Origin: Pseudomonadota bacterium
GTDB taxonomy: Bacteria > Pseudomonadota > Gammaproteobacteria > Burkholderiales > Burkholderiaceae_B
Assembly (NCBI GenBank): GCA_023388835.1
Contig: JAEWFK010000032.1
Coordinates: forward strand, 1-12,596
DNA length: 12,596 bases
Direction of reading: 5' to 3'
Of this stretch, positions 7,932-12,596 are shown piece by piece (the first letter of the stretch is position 1; each line of letters starts with the position of its first letter). Under the pieces are notes generated by a model. The model did not search any database, was not told the DNA's origin, and saw nothing but the letters and a program-made list of their open reading frames with translations. The position numbers and the translations under genes were made by a program.

Positions 7932-8000
7932 ACGGAGCAGGATTTTCACTATCGGGAAATCACGCTCCGTTTCCAATTTGCCCTGATATCGGAAACAGCG
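7932..8000. other. Three overlapping, mutually exclusive inverted repeats
   Basis: Hairpin A pairs ACGGAGC (7932-7938) with GCTCCGT (7964-7970) and, inside a 2x2 internal loop, GATTTTC (7941-7947) with GGAAATC (7955-7961, one G-T pair), leaving a 7-base loop. Hairpin C pairs ATCGGGAAAT (7951-7960) with 7976-7987, ten pairs with single-base bulges at 7980 and 7984. Hairpin B pairs CGCT (7963-7966) with AGCG (7997-8000) and GTTTCC (7969-7974) with GGAAAC (7991-7996). Each uses bases needed by the others, so only some can form at once. No T run follows A. The region may be an mRNA 3'-end element, a leader switch or a protein-binding site; function is unknown. Confidence 0.55.
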
Positions 8001-8006
8001 TAAAGT
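7978..8006 (+). promoter_or_regulatory. Candidate sigma-70 promoter for smg-gluQ
   Basis: TTGCCC (7978-7983, four of six consensus) and TAAAGT (8001-8006, four of six) are separated by exactly 17 bases, upstream of smg. The right arm of one inverted repeat lies in the spacer, so a protein bound there or DNA structure could affect use. The match is moderate and may be chance. Confidence 0.35.
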
Positions 8007-8009
8007 CGG

Positions 8010-8043
8010 AAGCTGGATTTACGGTGCCATCAACCGCTTTTTT
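8010..8043 (+). terminator. Weak terminator- or attenuator-like element before smg
   Basis: A six-T run (8038-8043) follows short self-complementary sequence: either CGGT (8022-8025) with ACCG (8033-8036) around a 7-base loop, or 8010-8016 with 8034-8039 with one bulged T. The stems are short, so this is only a candidate. It could end mcc transcripts or attenuate a transcript started at the promoter just upstream. Confidence 0.22.
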
Positions 8044-8082
8044 GTTCCACCCCTGACACGCAACCGGAATCCGGATCGCGCT

Positions 8083-8541
8083 ATGTTCGATATCCTGGTT
8101 TATCTTTTCGAAAATTACTACACCCCTCAGGCCTGCCCCAAGGCCGACGTACTGGCTCATAAGCTGGCCGCAGTCGGTTTTGAGCACGACGACATTGACG
8201 AAGCCCTGGGTTGGCTGCACGGCCTGGCGCAGAGCACTGAACGCTTCGCAGCCATAGAAAACGCCGCATCCACCAGCCTGCGCGCCTACACTGACGAGGA
8301 ATACCATTGCCTCGGCACCGAAGCCATCGGCTTCATCACCTTCCTGGAGAATTCCGGCGTGCTGCGCCCGGCGCTGCGCGAGATCCTCATCGAGCGCGCT
8401 CAGGCGACCGATGAAGCCCCGGTCTCCTTGGACAGAATGCGCATCATCGCGCTCATGGTGCTGTGGAGCCAGGAAACCGAAGTCGACCACCTGCTCCTTG
8501 AAGAGCTGCTGAACGGCGAGCAGTCCAGCATTTCGCACTGA
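8083..8541 (+). CDS. smg: Smg family protein (DUF494)
   Basis: A 152-residue protein that matches the Smg/DUF494 family by its hallmark N terminus MFDILVYLFENYY, by a central segment with YTDEEYHCLGTEAIGFITFLE, and by a C-terminal helix-rich part around IALMVLWSQETE. E. coli Smg is of similar length (157). The molecular role of the family is not established; it is presumed to be cytoplasmic, and I see no signal peptide, membrane segment or catalytic motif. The ATG at 8083 is chosen because the family N terminus starts exactly there; the ribosome binding site is weak. In many proteobacteria smg lies between dprA and topB or topA-type genes. Here dprA is absent upstream, its place taken by mccA, and gluQ follows after 21 bases, probably in the same transcript. 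Confidence 0.9.
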   Translation: MFDILVYLFENYYTPQACPKADVLAHKLAAVGFEHDDIDEALGWLHGLAQSTERFAAIENAASTSLRAYTDEEYHCLGTEAIGFITFLENSGVLRPALREILIERAQATDEAPVSLDRMRIIALMVLWSQETEVDHLLLEELLNGEQSSISH

Positions 8542-8562
8542 CCGTTCGCGCCTGGCGCCCCC

Positions 8563-9420
8563 ATGCCGGAAATCGGCTCACCTAGGCTTTACCGGGGGCG
8601 GTTTGCTCCCAGTCCCAGCGGCCCTCTTCACGATGGTTCCCTCGTCGCCGCCATGGCGAGCTACCTCGATGCCCGCGCACACAGCGGGCAATGGCTGCTT
8701 CGCATTGAAGACATCGACACACCGCGCGTCGTCGCCGGGGCCGACGTCTACATCATGCAGCAACTCCGCTCTCTGGGCATGCACTGGGACGAAGAGCCGA
8801 ACTGGCAGTCGCAGCGCTTGCCGCTGTATCAAGCGGCCTTTGACGACCTGCAGGCGCGCGGCCTGGTCTACGGCTGCGCCTGCACGCGGCGCATGCTGGC
8901 GGGCGAGGGGCCCTACCCCGGCACCTGCCGCAACGGCCTGCCTGCCGGCCAGGCCGCCCGAGCCTGGAGGCTGAAGGTTCCCGCCGGAGTCGAACGCTAC
9001 ACCGATCGCTGGCAAGGGCCGCAATCGCAAAATGTCGGTCACGAGATCGGCGACTTTATCCTGCGGCGCGCGGATGGCCTGTGGGCGTATCAGTTTGTCG
9101 TGGTCGTCGATGACGGCCTGCAAGGCATCACTGACGTCGTCCGCGGCGCCGATCTGCTCGATTCCACCGCCCGCCAACGCATCCTGGCCCGTTGCCTGGG
9201 CTTTGCACCGCCTCGCATGCTGCATGTGCCCCTCATCCTCGACGATCAGGGCCGCAAACTTTCCAAACAGAATCACGCGCCGGCCCTGGATCTCGCCCAG
9301 CCGGTCGACACGCTGCTGAGAGCCTGGCTGGCATTAGGCTTTAATACACTGTCGGTCGAAAGCGTCGACGCCTTCTGGGATCGCGCCGTGCCCCAATGGG
9401 CGGCGAAACATCTTCCCTGA
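8563..9420 (+). CDS. gluQ: Glutamyl-Q tRNA(Asp) synthetase
   Basis: A 285-residue truncated paralogue of glutamyl-tRNA synthetase that activates Glu without tRNA(Glu) and attaches it to queuosine at the wobble base of tRNA(Asp). It has the Rossmann catalytic core but no anticodon-binding domain, as expected for GluQ (E. coli enzyme 308 residues). Visible: RGRFAPSPSGPLHDGSL containing the HIGH-like motif at residues 23-26, RIEDIDTPR, a zinc site Cys105-x-Cys107, Tyr118, Cys122, the VVVDDGLQGITDVVRGADLL stretch, and the KMSKS-equivalent KLSKQNHAPAL beginning at residue 232. The HIGH-like motif reads HDGS; the E. coli enzyme has HFGS, so Asp at the second place is unusual. No clear ribosome binding site precedes the ATG, 21 bases after smg, which suggests coupling to smg translation. 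In gammaproteobacteria gluQ is usually next to dksA; here it sits between smg and topB. Confidence 0.92.
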   Translation: MPEIGSPRLYRGRFAPSPSGPLHDGSLVAAMASYLDARAHSGQWLLRIEDIDTPRVVAGADVYIMQQLRSLGMHWDEEPNWQSQRLPLYQAAFDDLQARGLVYGCACTRRMLAGEGPYPGTCRNGLPAGQAARAWRLKVPAGVERYTDRWQGPQSQNVGHEIGDFILRRADGLWAYQFVVVVDDGLQGITDVVRGADLLDSTARQRILARCLGFAPPRMLHVPLILDDQGRKLSKQNHAPALDLAQPVDTLLRAWLALGFNTLSVESVDAFWDRAVPQWAAKHLP

Positions 9421-9429
9421 TACGCTCCG

Positions 9430-9436
9430 AGGAGGT
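9430..9436 (+). promoter_or_regulatory. Orphan perfect Shine-Dalgarno sequence in gluQ-topB gap
   Basis: AGGAGGT is a full match to the anti-Shine-Dalgarno sequence, nine bases after the gluQ stop. No ATG or GTG lies at a usable distance. The only starts nearby are TTG at 9439 (2-base spacer; that frame runs 43 codons and its TGA overlaps the topB ATG as ATGA) and TTG at 9450 (13-base spacer; 21 codons, stop at 9513-9515). Neither product resembles a known peptide, so no gene is called. Confidence 0.4.
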
Positions 9437-9464
9437 CCTTGCGAAGGCGTTGGCGAGAACCATC

Positions 9465-9494
9465 GGGGTCCAAAACATCCACCCCTTTAGGGGT
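9465..9494 (+). other. Small alternative hairpins upstream of topB
   Basis: ACCCC (9481-9485) can pair with GGGGT downstream (9490-9494, TTTA loop) or with GGGGT upstream (9465-9469, 11-base loop). No T run follows, so it is a poor terminator. Five-base G/C stems are common by chance in this DNA. Apart from this, the orphan Shine-Dalgarno sequence and the promoter candidates, I see nothing else in the 146-base gap. Confidence 0.3.
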
Positions 9495-9498
9495 CAAC

Positions 9499-9540
9499 TT
9501 GCGCGCGGGGATTGACCGCCCGTATCATCCGCGCTATTGC
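9499..9540 (+). promoter_or_regulatory. Candidate promoters for topB
   Basis: Two alternatives overlap here. TTGACC (9512-9517, five of six) with TATTGC (9535-9540, three of six) has a 17-base spacer. TTGCGC (9499-9504, three of six) with TATCAT (9523-9528, five of six) has an 18-base spacer. Either would give topB a short leader of roughly 20-30 bases. Neither is strong on its own. Confidence 0.3.
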
Positions 9541-9566
9541 TGCCCAATTGCGGTCTTTGGAATCAC

Positions 9567-12260
9567 ATGAACAAAACGCTCATCATCGCCGAGAAGCCTT
9601 CGGTTGCGCTCGACATATCGCGGGCGCTCGGGGGCTTCACCCGGGAAGGCGACTACTTCGAAAGCGATCGCTACGTGCTTGCCTCCAGCATCGGGCATCT
9701 GCTCACCCTGGTCGCGCCCAACGATCCGGTGCGAGGGAAATGGAGCTTCGCCCATCTGCCGGTGATTCCGCCGCAGTTCGAGCTTGGGCCCACTGACAAG
9801 AAGAGCGCCGAACGTCTCAAGCTTCTGGTGAAACTGCTCAAGCGCAAAGACGTGGACAGCGTCATCAATGCATGTGACGCGGGCCGCGAGGGCGAACTCA
9901 TCTTCCGCTACATCGTTCAATATTCAGGCGTGAAGAAGCCCATCCAGCGGCTGTGGCTGCGTTCCATGACTCAGGCCGCCATCCGTGAAGCCTTCAGCGA
10001 ACTTCGCGACGACGACGCTCTTAAACCGCTCGAATCCGCCGCCCGTTCCCGCGCCGAGGCAGACTGGCTGGTGGGCATCAACGGCACACGCGCCATGACC
10101 GCCTTCAACAGCAAGGATGGCGGCTTTTTCAAGACACCTGTGGGGCGGGTACAGACGCCCACGCTGGCCATCGTTGCTGAGCGGGAAGAGCGCATCCGCC
10201 GCTTTCAGCCGCGCGATTACTGGGAAATCCACGCTGATTTCAAGGCGGCTGCGGGCAATTACATGGGTCGGTGGTTCAACCCGGCCTTCCGCAAGGTTGA
10301 AGACGACGCCGAAAGCCGCGATTCACGCGTCTGGACACGCGAAGAAGCCGAGGCCGTCGCCGCCGCCTGCGAAGGCCGGCCCGGCACGGTCACAGAAGAG
10401 TCCCGTCCTTCGACCCAGGCTTCGCCCGCGCTCTTCGATCTGACTTCATTGCAACGAGAGGCCAACGGCCGCTTCGGGTTTTCGGCCAAGACCACGCTGG
10501 GATTGGCCCAGACGCTCTACGAACGGCACAAGGCGCTGACCTACCCCCGTACGGATTCCCGCTACCTGCCCGAAGACTACGTGGGCACGGTGCACCAGAC
10601 TATGCAGACCCTGGCAGACGCCGCGGGGAACGCCGCCGCGCCGGTGCGCAGCTTCGCACAGACCATTTGCGAAAAAGGCTGGGTCAAGCCGAACCGCCGC
10701 ATCTTCGACAACAAGAAGGTGTCCGACCACTTCGCCATCATTCCCACCCTGCAGGTGCCGCGCGAACTGAGCGACGCCGAAAGCAAGATCTACGACCTGG
10801 TGCTGCGCCGCTTCCTGGCCGTCTTCTTCCCGTCTGCCGAATACCGGCTCACCACGCGCATCACGCAAGTGGCCCAGCACGCCTTCAAGACAGAAGGCAA
10901 GGTGCTGGTCACGCCCGGCTGGCTGGCCATCTACGGCCGGCAGGCACAGGGCGACGACAGCATGCTGGTGCCCGTCACGCCAGATGAAACCGTCAAGACC
11001 GAAGAGATCGAGATTCGCGATCTCACGACCAAACCGCCGGCGCGCTTTACCGAAGCCACCCTGCTGTCAGCCATGGAAGGCGCCGGCAAGCTGATCGACG
11101 ACGAAGCGCTGCGCGAAGCCATGTCGGAACGCGGGCTGGGCACGCCGGCGACACGTGCCGCCATCATCGAGGGCCTGCTCAACGAAAGCTATCTGCGCCG
11201 TGACGGACGCGAACTGGTCCCCACCGCCAAGGCCCGCCAGCTCATGACCTTGCTGTCCGGCCTGGGCGTGAATGAACTGACCTCTCCCGAACTGACGGGC
11301 GAATGGGAACACCAGCTCAAGCAGATCGAGCAGCGCGAACTCGACGCGAATTCCTTCATGCGCGAAATCCAGGACATGACCCAGGCCATCGTCCGCCGCG
11401 CCAAGGAATACGAACGCGACACCGTCCCGGGCGAATACGCCACGCTTTCCACCCCCTGCCCCAAGTGCGGCGGCGTGGTCAAAGAAAACTACCGGCGCTT
11501 TGCCTGCACGCAGTGCGACTTCTCCATCGGCAAGCACCCGGGTGGGCGCACCTTCGAAATCGCCGAAGTCGAAGAACTGCTGCAGAAACGCGAGCTCGGC
11601 CCGCTGTCCGGCTTCATCAGTAAGATGGGACGCCCATTTGCGGCGCTGTTGCGCATTACGGACGAGCAGAAACTGGAGTTCGATTTCGGGCAGAAGGACG
11701 ACGAGAGCGACGCCCCCATCGATTTCTCAGGCCAGACCCCGTTGGGCAAGTGCCCCAAATGTGCGCACGGCGTGTACGAGCACGGCATGAACTACCTGTG
11801 CGAAAAGTCGGTGGGCCCCGAAAAGAGCTGCACTTTCCGTAGCGGCAAGGTCATCCTTCAACAGGAAATCGCGCCCGACCAAATGCGCAAGCTGCTGGCC
11901 GAAGGCAAGACTGATCTGCTGACGGGTTTCGTTTCATCGCGTACCAATCGCAAGTTCAAGGCCTTCCTGGTTATCCAGAAAGACGGCAAGATCGGCTTCG
12001 AGTTCGAGCCGCGTCCGGAAAAACCCGGCAAGAAAACGGCAGCCAAAACGGCAGCCAAGGCTGCTGCGACGGACGTGGGCGACACGGCCACCACGACCGG
12101 GGTCAAGAAAGCAACGAAAGCCGCCAAGAAAACGGCAAAGAAAACCGCAAAGAAGGCCGCGTCGAAGACGGCCGCCAAAAAAACTGTAGTGCGGAAGACA
12201 GCAGCAAAGTCGGCGGCGCCCACGGCACCGGACGACCTGGACGACGATCCGCCGTTCTGA
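9567..12260 (+). CDS. topB: DNA topoisomerase III with zinc-ribbon repeats, histone-like tail and SSB-like tip
   Basis: Type IA topoisomerase that nicks and passes single DNA strands, acting in decatenation and recombination, often with RecQ. At 897 residues it is much longer than E. coli TopB (653). The ATG at 9567 begins MNKTLIIAEKPS, the usual Toprim N terminus with Glu9; an in-frame TTG at 9537 is less likely. The acidic motif is DAGREGE (Asp104, Glu108, Glu110), as in Bacillus-type TopB, rather than the DPDREGQ of the E. coli enzyme. The catalytic Tyr is residue 326 in LTYPRTDSRYLPE. LGTPATRAAIIE lies in the core C-terminal part. Two Cys-rich topoisomerase C-terminal modules follow: Cys631/634/647/650 and Cys729/732/745/755, each followed by a Topo_C_Rpt-like block (LSGFISKMGRPF; LTGFVSSRTNRKF). 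Residues 819-888 are a Lys/Ala/Thr-rich tail, and the last nine residues are DDLDDDPPF. A stem-loop follows the stop. Confidence 0.95.
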   Translation: MNKTLIIAEKPSVALDISRALGGFTREGDYFESDRYVLASSIGHLLTLVAPNDPVRGKWSFAHLPVIPPQFELGPTDKKSAERLKLLVKLLKRKDVDSVINACDAGREGELIFRYIVQYSGVKKPIQRLWLRSMTQAAIREAFSELRDDDALKPLESAARSRAEADWLVGINGTRAMTAFNSKDGGFFKTPVGRVQTPTLAIVAEREERIRRFQPRDYWEIHADFKAAAGNYMGRWFNPAFRKVEDDAESRDSRVWTREEAEAVAAACEGRPGTVTEESRPSTQASPALFDLTSLQREANGRFGFSAKTTLGLAQTLYERHKALTYPRTDSRYLPEDYVGTVHQTMQTLADAAGNAAAPVRSFAQTICEKGWVKPNRRIFDNKKVSDHFAIIPTLQVPRELSDAESKIYDLVLRRFLAVFFPSAEYRLTTRITQVAQHAFKTEGKVLVTPGWLAIYGRQAQGDDSMLVPVTPDETVKTEEIEIRDLTTKPPARFTEATLLSAMEGAGKLIDDEALREAMSERGLGTPATRAAIIEGLLNESYLRRDGRELVPTAKARQLMTLLSGLGVNELTSPELTGEWEHQLKQIEQRELDANSFMREIQDMTQAIVRRAKEYERDTVPGEYATLSTPCPKCGGVVKENYRRFACTQCDFSIGKHPGGRTFEIAEVEELLQKRELGPLSGFISKMGRPFAALLRITDEQKLEFDFGQKDDESDAPIDFSGQTPLGKCPKCAHGVYEHGMNYLCEKSVGPEKSCTFRSGKVILQQEIAPDQMRKLLAEGKTDLLTGFVSSRTNRKFKAFLVIQKDGKIGFEFEPRPEKPGKKTAAKTAAKAAATDVGDTATTTGVKKATKAAKKTAKKTAKKAASKTAAKKTVVRKTAAKSAAPTAPDDLDDDPPF
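12021..12230 (+). repeat. Low-complexity Lys/Ala coding repeat in topB tail
   Basis: The DNA is built from degenerate copies of AAGAAAACGGCA-like and GCCAAGAAAACG-like units, encoding repeated KKTAKK, AAKKT and KTAAK blocks between residues 819 and 888. The composition resembles the basic tails of bacterial histone-H1-like proteins such as BpH1 of Bordetella. Such tracts often change length between strains by slippage. Confidence 0.75.
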
Positions 12261-12298
12261 GACGGGCGGGCCATCGCCCATGACCGGTCTGGTCACAA

Positions 12299-12338
12299 TT
12301 CCCAAGCCGCCCGAGCCGAACGGCGGGAGGCTTGGGAA
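12299..12338. terminator. Stem-loop between convergent topB and dctM
   Basis: TTCCCAAGCC (12299-12308) and GGCTTGGGAA (12329-12338) form a perfect 10-bp stem. One G-A mismatch inside, CCCG (12310-12313) pairs with CGGG (12324-12327), leaving a 10-base loop. The stem lies 38 bases after the topB stop and 22 bases after the dctM stop on the other strand, so it can serve both genes. Neither strand shows a T run after the stem, so it may work with Rho or as a 3'-end stabiliser rather than as a classic intrinsic terminator. Confidence 0.6.
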
Positions 12339-12360
12339 CTCCTAAGAAGCTCAGGCCGCG

Positions 12361-12596
12361 TCAGTACACCAGCTCTTTCAGGAATAGCGAGAGCTGGGGC
12401 ACGTAGGTGATCACCAGCAGACAACCGAAGGTGACCAGCACAAAGGGCACCAGCGACCGTATCAAGCGTTCAATGGATATCTGCGCGACCGTGCAGGCGG
12501 CAAACAGATTCACGCCGAAGGGCGGCGTCACCATGCCCAGGGCCAGATTCACCACCATGATCACGCCGAAGTGCGCCGGATCCACCCCGAACTGCA
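12361..12596 (-). CDS. dctM: TRAP transporter large permease (DctM-like), C-terminal part
   Basis: C-terminal 77 residues of the large membrane subunit of a tripartite ATP-independent periplasmic transporter, which imports dicarboxylates or other organic acids using an ion gradient and a periplasmic binding protein. The frame is open to the right edge, so the start and most of the gene (family length about 425-430) lie outside the window. The visible part has the family motif NLALGMVTPPFGVNLF followed by a second hydrophobic segment (about LVPFVLVTFGCLLVITYVP) and a short charged end, LKELVY, as in other DctM proteins. The stop is TGA on the minus strand at 12361-12363. It converges on topB with a shared stem-loop between. 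The substrate cannot be told without its binding protein, expected further along to the right. Confidence 0.85.
   Translation of the reverse strand, partial: QFGVDPAHFGVIMVVNLALGMVTPPFGVNLFAACTVAQISIERLIRSLVPFVLVTFGCLLVITYVPQLSLFLKELVY

Noticed and set aside
7885..8082. A dprA remnant in the mccA-smg gap
   Set aside because: No frame in these 198 bases gives recognisable DprA sequence; the region is non-coding in appearance.
9537..9566. An upstream in-frame TTG start for topB
   Set aside because: It adds ten residues before the family-standard N terminus MNKTLIIAEKPS, and has no Shine-Dalgarno sequence at a fitting distance.
9421..9570. GluQ C-terminal extension by a frame or stop error
   Set aside because: GluQ at 285 residues already ends in a normal position after the KLSKQ core, and the frame beyond the TGA is Arg/Pro-rich without likeness to the E. 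coli GluQ C terminus. It is kept only as a weak leader-frame observation.
9876..9899. Loss of a catalytic Asp in the TopB Toprim motif (DAGREGE rather than DPDREGQ)
   Set aside because: DAGREGE is the standard form in the Bacillus-type TopB subfamily, so it is not a defect.

Overview
The window is GC-rich bacterial DNA with tightly packed genes. Protein content and gene neighbourhood point to a betaproteobacterium of the Burkholderiales, most likely Alcaligenaceae (Bordetella/Achromobacter-like). That placement is an inference from remembered families, not from a search. Both ends cut through genes: the left edge lies inside an isovaleryl-CoA dehydrogenase gene and the right edge inside a TRAP-transporter permease gene.

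Left block (1-7884, all + strand) is a leucine/acyl-CoA catabolic cluster. It runs: isovaleryl-CoA dehydrogenase (partial), isocitrate dehydrogenase kinase/phosphatase AceK, an acetyl-CoA acetyltransferase whose start overlaps the aceK stop, then the carboxyltransferase (mccB) and biotin carboxylase/biotin carrier (mccA) subunits of 3-methylcrotonyl-CoA carboxylase. Isovaleryl-CoA is oxidised and carboxylated, the thiolase can release acetyl-CoA from acetoacetyl-CoA, and AceK controls the flow of that acetyl-CoA between the TCA cycle and the glyoxylate bypass. The methylglutaconyl-CoA hydratase and HMG-CoA lyase that complete the route are not in the window. A textbook intrinsic terminator lies between the thiolase gene and mccB, only 16 bases before the mccB start codon.

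Middle block (7885-9566): a 198-base intergenic region with a 13-bp tandem repeat, three overlapping and mutually exclusive inverted repeats and a plausible sigma-70 promoter leads into smg (DUF494) and gluQ (glutamyl-Q tRNA(Asp) synthetase). A further 146-base gap leads to topB.

Right block (9567-12596): topB encodes an 897-residue topoisomerase III with two C-terminal Cys-rich zinc-ribbon-like modules, a Lys/Ala-rich histone-H1-like tail, and a last-nine-residue acidic tip ending Asp-Asp-Asp-Pro-Pro-Phe that closely resembles the C-terminal protein-docking tip of SSB. A 10-bp perfect stem separates it from a convergent minus-strand dctM-type gene. No RNA genes, CRISPR arrays, insertion sequences or phage genes were seen. 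Most of the window is well-known housekeeping and catabolic genes. The points most worth following are the SSB-like tip of TopB, the terminator just before mccB, the folded region before smg, and aceK embedded in the leucine cluster.
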